This document shows positions 18,389 through 26,552 of a stretch of DNA of 64,000 nt, piece after piece (positions within the stretch are counted from its first letter, which is position 1; every line of letters begins with the position of its first letter). The stretch covers positions 6,572,001 to 6,636,000 of the forward strand of contig NZ_JBFOHP010000002.1 in the NCBI RefSeq assembly GCF_040907265.1. Reading direction: 5' to 3'. The notes below the pieces were generated by a model, which searched no databases, was not told where the DNA came from, and worked only from the letters and a program-made list of their open reading frames with translations. The stretch comes from Streptomyces sclerotialus. Its GTDB lineage: Bacteria; Actinomycetota; Actinomycetes; Streptomycetales; Streptomycetaceae. Position numbers and translations under genes: made by a program.

Positions 18389-19411
18389 ATGCCCGGTGAC
18401 GTCGAAACCCAGAGTCCCACCGACGACCTCATGGAGATGGTGGTCGGAGGCTGTACCGCGCAAGCCATCTACACCGCCGCGAAACTCGGGATCGCGGACG
18501 TGCTCGCCGAAGGCCCCAGGACCGCCGAAGAGATCGCCGCCAAGGTCGAGGCGGACCCGGACGGCGTCTACCGTCTGCTCCGCGCCCTCACCACGCGGGC
18601 GATCTTCGCCGAAGAGCCGGGCAAACGCTTCACCCTCACACCGATGGCCGACGCACTGCGCTCCGACGCACCGAACTCCGTGCGTGCCCTGGTGCTGATG
18701 GCCGGCCATCCCATCACGTGGGAGACCTGGGGCCGGCTGACCCACTCGGTCGTCACCGGTGAGCCGGCGTTCTGGAAACTGCGCGGCATGCGAGTGTTCG
18801 AGTACCTGGCCCGTGACGAGGAGTACGCCGACCTGTTCAACCAGGCGATGACGTTCAGCTCCAGCATCGAGATCCCCACCATCCTGGAGGCGTACGACTT
18901 CAGCCGGTTCCGCACGATCGTGGACGTCGGCGGCGGGCAGGGACGGCTGCTGGCCGCGATCCTGCAGGCCACGCCGGACGCCAACGGCGTACTGCTGGAC
19001 ATCGAGTCGGTCACCGCGAGCGCACCGCCGGTGCTGGCGGAAGCGGGAGTGGCCGACCGCTGCACCATCCACAGCGGGTCCTTCTTCGACGCCGTGCCGA
19101 CCGGCGGGGACGCCTACATACTGAAGCACGTCCTGCACGACTGGCCGGAGGACAAGGCGGTGGACATCCTGCGCTCGGTGCGGGCGTCCATCGGCGAGAA
19201 CGGCGAACTGCTGCTGGTGGCACTGGTCCTGCCGGATGACAACTCGCCGCATCTCGGCAAGGTCGTGGACCTGGACCTGCTCCTGGAGTTCGGCGGCAGG
19301 CACCGCACGGCCGAGGAGTACCGCCGGCTGCTCGCCACTGCGGGGTTCGCACTGCGCCGCGTGGTGCCCACCGCAGGAGCCGCGTCGGTCGTCGAAGCCG
19401 TCCCGGCCTGA
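18389..19411 (+). CDS. SAM-dependent O-methyltransferase (family 2)
   Basis: 340 residues. The ATG at 18389 is preferred over an in-frame GTG at 18383 because AAGGAG ends at 18383, 5 nt before the ATG. The protein has an N-terminal winged-helix dimerisation domain (about 10-100) and a C-terminal Rossmann methyltransferase domain: SAM loop VDVGGGQG near residue 178 and the KHVLHDWPEDK segment, whose HDW histidine is the usual catalytic base of plant-type and TcmO-like O-methyltransferases. Likely job: methylating a hydroxyl of the polyketide or of a precursor (inference from position between PKS and efflux pump). It follows the PKS terminator and is 17 nt upstream of the MFS gene, so the two form a small operon. 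Length and motifs are normal for the family. Confidence 0.88.
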   Translation: MPGDVETQSPTDDLMEMVVGGCTAQAIYTAAKLGIADVLAEGPRTAEEIAAKVEADPDGVYRLLRALTTRAIFAEEPGKRFTLTPMADALRSDAPNSVRALVLMAGHPITWETWGRLTHSVVTGEPAFWKLRGMRVFEYLARDEEYADLFNQAMTFSSSIEIPTILEAYDFSRFRTIVDVGGGQGRLLAAILQATPDANGVLLDIESVTASAPPVLAEAGVADRCTIHSGSFFDAVPTGGDAYILKHVLHDWPEDKAVDILRSVRASIGENGELLLVALVLPDDNSPHLGKVVDLDLLLEFGGRHRTAEEYRRLLATAGFALRRVVPTAGAASVVEAVPA

Positions 19412-19428
19412 TCCCCTACGGAGTCCTC

Positions 19429-20820
19429 ATGCCGATGCTCATCGTCGTCGGTGGTGTCACGTTCGTCTACAGCACGCTCGAAGCGATGCTCGCACCGGCG
19501 CTCCCGCTCATCCAGGCGGGCGTCGGTGGTACGTCGTCGTCCATCGCCTGGGTGTTCACGGGACTGCTGCTGTCGGGGGCCGTGTGCACCCCGCTGATCG
19601 GCCGCCTCGGTGACCTCTACGACAAGAAGAAACTGTTCCTCATCGTTCTGGCGGTCGTTGCGCTCGGCACCGCACTGGCCGGGCTGGCGACGAACGTGCC
19701 CGTGCTGGCGATCGGCCAGATGATGCAGGGCGCGGGACTGGGACTCACGCCGTTGTCGATCGGCCTGATGCGCGAGGCCCTGCCGGAGGACCGGGTCAAG
19801 AGCGGCAACGCACTGATCATCGGGACCTCGTCGCTGGGTGTCGTCGCGGGTCCGCTGCTGGCCGGCCCCCTGACGTCCGTGATGTCGTACCGCTGGCTCT
19901 TCTGGCTGCCGTTCGTCCTCCTGGTCGCCCTGATCGGCCTGGCCTTCCCGGCGCTTCCGGCGACCGTGGCCACGACACGCGGCAGCGTGGACTGGCTGGG
20001 CGCCGGACTGCTCAGCGGCGGCCTGCTGGTGCTGCTGACCGGTCTGACGCTCGCCCCGACGTGGGGCTGGGCTTCCGGCGGGTTCATCGCCACGGCAGCC
20101 GGCGCGGCGGTGCTGCTCGCCGCCTTCGTCATGACGCAGCGGCGGCTGGCGAATCCGCTGATCGATCTGCGGGTGCGCGGGCGGACCGTCTTCGTCGTCT
20201 GTGCCGTTTCGTTCGCCGTCGGCTGGGCCGTCTTCGCCACGTACACCGCCCTCCCGACGATCACCGCGGCTCCCACCGCGACCGGTTACGGGCTCGCGTC
20301 CGACGCGACCGTGACAGGCTGGATCCTGGTGCCGTCCGGTGTGCTCGCCGGCGTCAGCGCGTTCGTCGTCCGTCCGCTGGAACGTCTGGTCGGCGCGAAG
20401 GCGCTCATGGTGTTGTCGTGCGTGCCGATCCTGGGCGCGCCGGGAGTGCTGCTGCTCGACCGGCCGTCACTCGGCCTGCTCATCACCTCGTCGGCGCTGA
20501 TGGGCCTGGGCATCGGGCTCGGGCTGACGCAGGCGATGAACCTCGTCGTGACGGCGGTCCCGGCTGCCAGGGTGACGAGCGTGACCGGGCTGATGTTCGT
20601 CGTCCGCGCCGTCGGCGGAAGCCTCGGCGCGCAGGTCGGCGGCGCCACGCTGGCCAGCGACGTGATCCCGTCGACCACCCTTCCGACGTGGTCCGCCGTG
20701 ACGACGATGCTGATCATCAGCGTCCTCGTCGGACTGTTCGCCGTGCTCGTCGCCGCCGCGTTGCCCCGCAGGTCCGGGACCGTTCCCGACCACCCCGCCG
20801 AAGTCGGGGCCCCGGCATGA
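19429..20820 (+). CDS. MFS efflux transporter, DHA2-like
   Basis: 463 residues, very hydrophobic, with about 14 predicted membrane spans by eye. The family motif A appears as GRLGDLYDKKK in the loop after the second span, and the N-terminal half is glycine-rich as in drug:proton antiporters of the EmrB/QacA type. CGGAG sits 5 nt before the ATG. It lies 17 nt after the O-methyltransferase and ends at a strong bidirectional hairpin. By position it is the probable exporter or self-resistance pump for the product of the PKS cluster; this role is inference, the transporter class is secure. Confidence 0.85.
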   Translation: MPMLIVVGGVTFVYSTLEAMLAPALPLIQAGVGGTSSSIAWVFTGLLLSGAVCTPLIGRLGDLYDKKKLFLIVLAVVALGTALAGLATNVPVLAIGQMMQGAGLGLTPLSIGLMREALPEDRVKSGNALIIGTSSLGVVAGPLLAGPLTSVMSYRWLFWLPFVLLVALIGLAFPALPATVATTRGSVDWLGAGLLSGGLLVLLTGLTLAPTWGWASGGFIATAAGAAVLLAAFVMTQRRLANPLIDLRVRGRTVFVVCAVSFAVGWAVFATYTALPTITAAPTATGYGLASDATVTGWILVPSGVLAGVSAFVVRPLERLVGAKALMVLSCVPILGAPGVLLLDRPSLGLLITSSALMGLGIGLGLTQAMNLVVTAVPAARVTSVTGLMFVVRAVGGSLGAQVGGATLASDVIPSTTLPTWSAVTTMLIISVLVGLFAVLVAAALPRRSGTVPDHPAEVGAPA

Positions 20821-20823
20821 TCC

Positions 20824-20869
20824 CTCGTCGGTGGTCATCGGGGTCCGCACCCCGATGACCACCGACGAG
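20824..20869. terminator. bidirectional hairpin terminator
   Basis: A perfect 20-bp stem (20824-20843 with 20850-20869) around a 6-nt loop fills the gap between the convergent MFS gene and the F420-dependent oxidoreductase gene, ending 6 bp from the latter's stop codon. It can serve both transcripts. Confidence 0.8.
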
Positions 20870-20874
20870 CGCGC

Positions 20875-21768
20875 TCACACCAGAGCGGCGGCGAGCTCCG
20901 CGTACTGCTTCCTGGCCAGGGTGGGCTCGGCCCCCGGGGCGGAGAGGATCTCTATGCAGACGTGGTCGGCGCCGGCGTCGAACTGCTGCTGTACCCGTCG
21001 GGCGACAGCACCGACGTCACCGTGGGCGACCATCGCGTGCACGAGCCGGTCACTGCCACCGTCGAGCAGGTCGTCCTCGGTGAAGCCGAGCAGGTCACGC
21101 ACCGCGTGCCAGCGGGACGGCAGCTGGGAGCTGTGCTCGATCCAGTACCGCACGTTCTCCCTGGCGGTCTCGCGTGCGGCTGCTCCGTCCGAGTTCAGCA
21201 CGACGCCTTGTTGTACGGCGAGGACCTTGTCCGGGCCGAGGATCTCCCGCGCGTAAGCGGTGTGTTCGGCCGGCAGGAAGTACGGGTGCGCTCCCCAGGT
21301 ACGTTCCCCGGCGAGCGCGAGCATTCTCGGGCCCACCGCGCCGAGGACCGTTCTGAGTTCGGTCCGCGGCGGGGTGGCCGCGTACATCGCCGCGTCCATC
21401 CGGTCGAGGAAGTCACGCATCATCACACCGGGCGGGCCCCACGTCCCGCCCACCATTTCGGCCAGATGCGGCACGCCCACCCCGAGGCCGAGCAGGTACC
21501 GGTCCGGGAAGGCCTCGGTCAGCGTGCGGTGCGCCTGCGCCAAGGTGTACGGGTTGTGCCGGTAGATGTTGGCGACGCCGCTGGCCACGGTGATCCGTGA
21601 CGTCGCGGACAGCAGCAGTGCCGCCTGGGTCGGCGCGTCCCGTCCGAACCCTTCGGCCGTCCACACCGTGCCGTAACCGAGGTCTTCGAACTCGGCGACC
21701 GCGTCGACGACTTCGGCCCACGGATGGTTGTCGACCTCAGCGGGCCGTACTCCAACCCTGCCCAGCAT
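20875..21768 (-). CDS. LLM-class F420-dependent oxidoreductase
   Basis: 297 residues with the bacterial luciferase-like TIM-barrel pattern: N-terminal strand with GVRPAEV, ASGVANIYRHNP near residue 65, LGLGVGVPH near 95, and GAVGPRMLALAGE near 145. Families of this type use coenzyme F420 (or FMN) to reduce or oxidise small substrates; F420 is common in Streptomyces. The ATG at 21768 has GGGAGGA 7 nt upstream, starting right after the P450 stop, so it is the last gene of a four-gene leftward operon (ABC ATPase, permease, P450, this gene). A tailoring redox step on the polyketide is the natural inference; the substrate cannot be read from sequence. Confidence 0.82.
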   Translation of the reverse strand: MLGRVGVRPAEVDNHPWAEVVDAVAEFEDLGYGTVWTAEGFGRDAPTQAALLLSATSRITVASGVANIYRHNPYTLAQAHRTLTEAFPDRYLLGLGVGVPHLAEMVGGTWGPPGVMMRDFLDRMDAAMYAATPPRTELRTVLGAVGPRMLALAGERTWGAHPYFLPAEHTAYAREILGPDKVLAVQQGVVLNSDGAAARETARENVRYWIEHSSQLPSRWHAVRDLLGFTEDDLLDGGSDRLVHAMVAHGDVGAVARRVQQQFDAGADHVCIEILSAPGAEPTLARKQYAELAAALV

Positions 21769-21780
21769 GCTCTTCCTCCC

Positions 21781-22962
21781 TTAGTCGGTCAGTAGCGACA
21801 GCCTGGTGACGCCCGTCATGTACGGGCTCGGCTGGAACTGCGGCGCGTCATCGGGATCCACGCGGAAGTGGGGGAACCGGTCGAAGAGCACGTTCATCGC
21901 CACCCTGCCTTCCATCCGGGCCAGCTGAGTGCCGATGCAGTAGTGCACGCCGCGCCCGAAGGCCAGATGCGGATTGGGGTCCCTGGTGATGTCGAACTCG
22001 TGCGGCCGGTCGAACCGCCTCGGGTCACGGTTGGCGGCCGCGAGCCACAGCAGCACCAGTTGGTCGGCCTCGATGGTTCTGCCACCGACCCGGCCGGGCC
22101 GGTTGGTGCAGCGCGAGATGGCCGCGAACGAACTCAGGTACCGCAGGGACTCCTCGATCATCCCGGGGATCCGCGACCGGTCCGACTGCACGGCCGCCCG
22201 CGCCTCCGGGAACGTGTCCATGCACAGCACGGTGTTGCCCAGCAGCATCGTCGTGGTGATGTGCCCCGCGATCAGCAGCACGGCACCGAAGTTCGCCACC
22301 TCGGTGTCGCTCAGCCGCTCACCGTCCACCTCGGCCTCGACGAGCCTGGTCAGCAGGTCGTTCCTCGGTTTCACCCGGCGTTCGGTGGCGTGCTCGTGCA
22401 GGTAGGCGATCAGCTTGCCCATCTGGTCCACGGCGTTCTGCGTGGACTCCGGTGTGGGCTCGCCGCGGGTGAATCCCTCGGGCCGCTCGAAGACCTCACC
22501 GACCCACCGCTTGAACAGGTCCCGGTCGCTGTTGGGCAGGCCGAGCAGGTCGGCGATGACGATCACCGGCAGCGGGTACGCCAGGTCCTCGACCACTTCC
22601 ATCCGCCCGGAACCGGCGGATGTGTCGAGCAGTTCGTGCGTCAGATCGACGATCCTCGGCTCCAGGCTCGCAATCATCTTCGAGGTGAACGCGTGGCCGA
22701 CCAGCTTGCGCAACTTGTTGTGCTCGGGCGGATCCATCTTGAGCAGGTTGCCCCGGGAGAACTCACCCTCGATGGGCACCAGCCGCGCGGTGTCGGAGGA
22801 GAAGGTCGTGGTGTCGGCGAGGACATCGAGCACTTCCTGATGTCCGTAGACGTTCCACATCCCGGACTGCTCGTCGAAGCTGACCGGCTCGTCGGGCTCC
22901 TTGCCGTGCAGCCAGAACTGGCGCGGATCGAGATTGTTCCGCTGTGCGAACGCCGTGCTCAT
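21781..22962 (-). CDS. cytochrome P450
   Basis: 393 residues, a typical soluble bacterial P450. The ATG at 22962 (MSTAFAQRN) is chosen because GGGGAGG lies about 8 nt upstream and it leaves 25 nt after the permease stop; the frame extends further upstream without a good site. Features: K-helix ESLR, heme loop FGRGVHYCIGTQLAR with the thiolate cysteine, and an I-helix reading AGHITTT, in which the usual acidic residue of the AGxET/AGxDT motif is Ile. Electron-transfer partners are not encoded nearby. Role: probable hydroxylase or epoxidase in late tailoring of the cluster product (inference from operon position). Confidence 0.93.
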   Translation of the reverse strand: MSTAFAQRNNLDPRQFWLHGKEPDEPVSFDEQSGMWNVYGHQEVLDVLADTTTFSSDTARLVPIEGEFSRGNLLKMDPPEHNKLRKLVGHAFTSKMIASLEPRIVDLTHELLDTSAGSGRMEVVEDLAYPLPVIVIADLLGLPNSDRDLFKRWVGEVFERPEGFTRGEPTPESTQNAVDQMGKLIAYLHEHATERRVKPRNDLLTRLVEAEVDGERLSDTEVANFGAVLLIAGHITTTMLLGNTVLCMDTFPEARAAVQSDRSRIPGMIEESLRYLSSFAAISRCTNRPGRVGGRTIEADQLVLLWLAAANRDPRRFDRPHEFDITRDPNPHLAFGRGVHYCIGTQLARMEGRVAMNVLFDRFPHFRVDPDDAPQFQPSPYMTGVTRLSLLTD

Positions 22963-22987
22963 CGTTGTGCCTCCCCATGTGTTCGGT

Positions 22988-23839
22988 TCACGCCGCTCGC
23001 CTGGCGACGCTCTCGCGGCGGGCCGCCACGGCCGAGCCGGACTCACGTCGCGCCATCCGGCGCAGTACGCCCGGTGCCACCAGGAAGCCGACGACTCCCC
23101 ACACCCCGAGCACGCCGGCCATCTCCAGGAACCGCCAGGATTCGCCGATCTCCGACGCGGCCAGGGCGTCCGGCAGGAACGCGGCGCGCAGTCCGAGGCC
23201 GAGCCAGTAGACCGGGAAGACCTGCGCGATCCACTGCACCCACTCGGGCAGCGCGGTGACCGGGTAGAACACCCCGGAGAAGCCGACGAGCACCATGATC
23301 AGGACCATGATCGGAACAAGTCCTTGGGTGCTGCGGAAGAGTGAGCCGAGGATCGCGCCGACCGGCAGGATCGCCAGCATGCCGAGCGCGAGCACCCACA
23401 CCAGGGTCACCCACGACGACACCGCGTCCAACTGCAGGCCGTCGAAGAGGAACGCCACCGGAACCAGCAGTATGAGCAGCACCGCCACGGTGGTACCGGC
23501 CTGCGCGAGCACTTTGCCGGTGACGTAGCCGAGCATGCCGTTCGGCGTCGCCTTGGCACGCAGCAACGTGCCGTCCTCCCGGTCGGTGATCAAGGTGAAC
23601 GCCAGCCCGACCAGGCCGGTGAAGAGTGTGTTGATCCCGAGGATCCCGGGGACCGCATGGGTGCCGAGGGAGAAGTCGGTGCCGGGCACTGTGGTGTCCC
23701 GCATGAAATACATGACGGCCAGCGCGATGGCCGGCCAGAACAGCCAGCCGATGAGCTGTCCCCCGTTGGTCACCGTCTGCCGGAACTCGATCCAGCCACG
23801 TTGCAGCCCCGTACGCAGAGCGACCGCGCCTGGCTTCAT
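22988..23839 (-). CDS. ABC-2 type transporter permease (DrrB-like)
   Basis: 283 residues with about six membrane spans and the ABC-2 layout: an N-terminal cytoplasmic segment, a TLLRAKATP loop between spans 2 and 3, and the GFSGVFYPVTALPEWVQW re-entrant region before the last spans. Its ATG overlaps the stop of the ATPase gene by 4 bp, so the two are translationally coupled and form one exporter. Exporters of this type in antibiotic clusters usually pump out the product; here that is inferred from the operon with P450 and LLM oxidoreductase. Confidence 0.87.
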   Translation of the reverse strand: MKPGAVALRTGLQRGWIEFRQTVTNGGQLIGWLFWPAIALAVMYFMRDTTVPGTDFSLGTHAVPGILGINTLFTGLVGLAFTLITDREDGTLLRAKATPNGMLGYVTGKVLAQAGTTVAVLLILLVPVAFLFDGLQLDAVSSWVTLVWVLALGMLAILPVGAILGSLFRSTQGLVPIMVLIMVLVGFSGVFYPVTALPEWVQWIAQVFPVYWLGLGLRAAFLPDALAASEIGESWRFLEMAGVLGVWGVVGFLVAPGVLRRMARRESGSAVAARRESVARRAA

Positions 23840-24762
23840 GCCTCCTCCATCTCCCGCACCATGGCCAGGTAGACGTCTTCCAGACTCGCCCGGCGCACCT
23901 CAAGGTCACCGATCGCGTCGCCGTGCTCCTCGAACAGTCCCCGCACATACCGGGTCGCGTCCTCGACCGACTCCACTCGCGGCCTGCCGTGGAGCGTGTA
24001 CCGGACCTCGGTCCTGCTCACCACTTGGTGCGCCAGCTCGGCCGCCGTGCCGTCGGCCCTGATCCGGCCGCCCGCCAGAATCACGATCCGGTCGGCCAGC
24101 TTCTCGGCCTCGCCCAGGTCGTGCGTGGTGAGCAGGATCGTCGTGTCCTCCAGATCCGACAGCCGCTGCACCAGCCCGTGGAACTCCTGGCGGGCCTCCG
24201 GGTCGAAACCGGTGGTCGGCTCGTCGAGGAAGAGCAGGTCCGGGTTGCCTATCAGGCCGACGGCCACGTCCAGCCTGCGCCGCTGCCCACCGGACAACGC
24301 ACCGACCCGGGCGTTCACATGCTCGGTCAGCCCGACCAGGCCGATCATCTCGTCGAGGTCATAAGGCCGGTTGCGAAGCGGTGTGCCGTACGGCGCGTAG
24401 TAGCGGCCGAGGTGATCGAGCAGTTCACGGACCTTCCACCAACTGTGGTCACGCCAGGACTGCAGCACGATCCCCAGTCGGGCCCGCCACGCCTCGTCAC
24501 CGTCGTCCGGGTCGGTTCCCAGCACACGGACCTCACCGGCCGAGCGCTTGCGGAACCCTTCGAGGATTTCGATGGTGGTCGTCTTGCCGGCCCCGTTCGG
24601 TCCCAGCAACGCGAGCACCTCGCCACGGCGTACGTGGAAATCCACGCCGCGCAGCACGTCCTTCGAGCCGTAGCGCATCCGCAGCCCTCGGGTTTCGATG
24701 ACCGGTTGGGCGTCGGCGCGTTCAGGCACGGCGTCCGCATCCGATGCCGTGGGCAACGCCAC
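23836..24762 (-). CDS. ABC transporter ATP-binding protein (DrrA-like)
   Basis: 308 residues. Walker A LLGPNGAGKTTT near residue 53, signature LSGGQRRR near 156, Walker B LLFLDEPTTG, and switch histidine in LLTTHDLGE, followed by a C-terminal extension of the drug-exporter type. The start is GTG at 24762 with GGAGGAATC directly upstream. It is the first gene of the leftward four-gene operon. No upstream promoter could be assigned with confidence, although an A/T-rich patch at 24790-24802 is the most likely place. Confidence 0.92.
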   Translation of the reverse strand: MALPTASDADAVPERADAQPVIETRGLRMRYGSKDVLRGVDFHVRRGEVLALLGPNGAGKTTTIEILEGFRKRSAGEVRVLGTDPDDGDEAWRARLGIVLQSWRDHSWWKVRELLDHLGRYYAPYGTPLRNRPYDLDEMIGLVGLTEHVNARVGALSGGQRRRLDVAVGLIGNPDLLFLDEPTTGFDPEARQEFHGLVQRLSDLEDTTILLTTHDLGEAEKLADRIVILAGGRIRADGTAAELAHQVVSRTEVRYTLHGRPRVESVEDATRYVRGLFEEHGDAIGDLEVRRASLEDVYLAMVREMEEA

Positions 24763-24952
24763 GATTCCTCCCTCTGCTCGGTTCGGCGCCGATTATTCTC
24801 ATCGTGGCTGGCGCCCACGGCCCCTCGTGAGCCCGTGAAGGGCCCGGCTCGGCACCCCTCAGGCCCAGGTTGAGCAAGCCTCCGCGGCACCGGACATGGG
24901 GAAGTACGGTTTCGCTACGGGCAGGGGCGGCGCCGGTGCGGGGAGGCGGCGG

Positions 24953-25063
24953 TCAGCGGGACTGAAGGAAGCTGACGTCCTGGGCCGGCGCGAGGTGGCT
25001 GGAGTAGCTGATGGTGTTGGCGGCCGGGCGCATGTAGCCGCGCCAGGCATCGGAGCCGGATTC
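24953..25063 (-). pseudogene. C-terminal relic of an unidentified protein
   Basis: About 36 residues ending in AQDVSFLQSR and a TGA at 24953. Third codon positions are almost all G or C, as in real genes here, although no start or upstream domain is present. I do not recognise the family. It lies downstream of the FAD-oxidoreductase relic in another frame, so the two probably come from different genes fused by deletion. Confidence 0.4.
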
Positions 25064-25098
25064 GCGGCCGCCGCCGGTTGCCGCCCGCCGACAGCCGG

Positions 25099-25272
25099 CG
25101 TTTCGAGGCGGATGTCGGCGCCCGGGCGGCGCGGGAAGTCCTGGTAGGCGCGCAGGCTCCGGTTGCCGAGTTCGATGTCGAGCGGGCCGGAGAAGTGGGC
25201 GCGTATCCCGCCGATGGGCTTGCCCGAGCTGCCGCTGCCGAGCTCGCCGCGTTCGACCACGACGATGCTGCG
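25099..25272 (-). pseudogene. N-terminal fragment of a FAD-dependent oxidoreductase (DadA/sarcosine-oxidase type)
   Basis: The translation VVVERGELGSGSSGKPIGG, then RAHFSGPLDIELGNRSLRAY and FPRRPGADIRLET, matches what I know of the segment just after the dinucleotide-binding loop in DAO-family oxidoreductases. The GxGxxG loop before it and everything after GADIRLET are missing; the sequence becomes unrelated at about 25098. It is a short internal relic and cannot be functional. Confidence 0.6.
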
Positions 25273-25381
25273 TACTCCGTGACCTTCTACGGGCGCGCCC
25301 GGCCTGCCTACGGGCGCGCCCCTGCATTACGGGTGGCGCGCGCCGTGGCCCGTGCGTCGACCGCCGCGCGGGGTGCCGCTC

Positions 25382-26449
25382 TTACGGCACCCGCGTCGTC
25401 CACTCCGGAGAGCTGAACTTGCCCGCCGCCAGTTCGCGTGCGCGGGTGAACTCCGCCTCCGTCACCGTGCCGTCCGTGCCGCCGTAGCGGGCGCGGAAGG
25501 AGGCGATCATGCGGGTGATGACCTCGGAGCGGGGCAGGCCGGTCTGGCGGCGGAGCGGGTCCACGCGTTTCTTGGCGCTGGTGGTGCCCTTGTCGGAGAG
25601 CTTCTCCTTGCCGATGCGCAGGACCTCGACCATCTTGTCCGCGTCGATGTCGTAGGACATGGTCACGTGGTGGAGGACGGCGCCGGAGCCGGCGACGATC
25701 CGCTTCTGGGCGGCGCCGGCGATCTTCCCGGCGTCCGTCGCGATGTCGTTCAGCGGCTTGTACCAGGCGTTGATGCCCATGTCGCCGAGGGCCCCGAGCA
25801 CCCAGTCGTCGAGGTACGCGTAGCTCTCCGCGAAGGTCAGCCCGTGGACCAGGGACTCGGGGACGCAGAGCGAGTAGGTGATGGTGTTGCCGGGTTCCAC
25901 GAACATGGCCCCGCCGCCGCTGATCCGGCGGACGACCGTGATGCCGTGCCGTTCGGCGCCCGCCGGGTCCACCTCGTTGCGCAGCGACTGGAAGCTGCCG
26001 ATGATCACGGCGGGGCGGTCCCACTCCCAGACCCGGAGCGTCGGCGGGCGCCGCCCCTCGGCGACCTCGGTGGTCAGCACCTCGTCCAGCGCCATGTGCA
26101 GCGCGGGCTCCTGCGGCGGTTCGTGGATGATCTGCCAGTCGTGGTCGGTCCAGTCGGTGGCCTGCGCGACGGCCCGGCGGACCGCGATGCCGACCGCCTC
26201 CGCGGTGAAGCCGATCAGGGCGACGCCGGCGGGCAGCGCGGCCTCGATGCGGTCCGCCAGGCCCCGCGCCCCGGTGTCGGCGGGCGCGCCTTCCAGCGCA
26301 GCGTTGATGTCGAGCAGCGCGTCGTCCGGCTCCAGGAAGAAGTCCCCGGCGACCCGGACGTGGCGCAGCGCGCCGTCCGTCACCTCCAGATCGACGACGA
26401 CCAGCTTGCCGCCGGGCACCTTGTACTCACCGTGATGCCTGCTCTGCAC
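25382..26449 (-). CDS. lplA: lipoate-protein ligase A family protein
   Basis: 355 residues from GTG 26449. An in-frame GTG nine bases further out (26458) sits directly against the GGAGG, so the inner GTG with 9-nt spacing is preferred. The N-terminal 80-90 residues resemble the small lipoate-ligase accessory domain (GGKLVVVDLEV, GDFFLEPDD), here placed before the catalytic domain. The catalytic biotin/lipoate ligase fold follows, with RRISGGGAMFVEPGN carrying the substrate-binding RRxSGGG motif. It should activate lipoate with ATP and attach it to E2 or GcvH subunits. It stands alone, leftward, between the cluster scar and the sirtuin gene. Confidence 0.85.
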   Translation of the reverse strand: MQSRHHGEYKVPGGKLVVVDLEVTDGALRHVRVAGDFFLEPDDALLDINAALEGAPADTGARGLADRIEAALPAGVALIGFTAEAVGIAVRRAVAQATDWTDHDWQIIHEPPQEPALHMALDEVLTTEVAEGRRPPTLRVWEWDRPAVIIGSFQSLRNEVDPAGAERHGITVVRRISGGGAMFVEPGNTITYSLCVPESLVHGLTFAESYAYLDDWVLGALGDMGINAWYKPLNDIATDAGKIAGAAQKRIVAGSGAVLHHVTMSYDIDADKMVEVLRIGKEKLSDKGTTSAKKRVDPLRRQTGLPRSEVITRMIASFRARYGGTDGTVTEAEFTRARELAAGKFSSPEWTTRVP

Positions 26450-26552
26450 GGCGCTCACCCTCCACGTTCTCGCGGGCCGCCCGACCGGCCGTCCGCCCGG
26501 ACAACCGTAACGCCGGACCTGTCATTCCCGGCAAAGGGGGCGAGCTGCCGGG

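Larger units (their letters stand above)
24763..25381. other. 619-bp stretch without an intact gene, containing gene remnants
   Basis: Between the ABC ATPase start and the lipoate ligase stop no complete gene is visible. The left 100 bp should hold the ATPase promoter. The rest contains two short leftward coding relics (listed separately) and a 14-bp direct repeat CTACGGGCGCGCCC at 25287-25300 and 25308-25321. The stretch marks the right edge of the biosynthetic cluster. Confidence 0.6.

Noticed and set aside
25287..25321. 14-bp direct repeat as attachment site of the cluster
   Set aside because: The copies are only 21 bp apart and no integrase or tRNA gene is near; it is more likely a local duplication in a gene scar.
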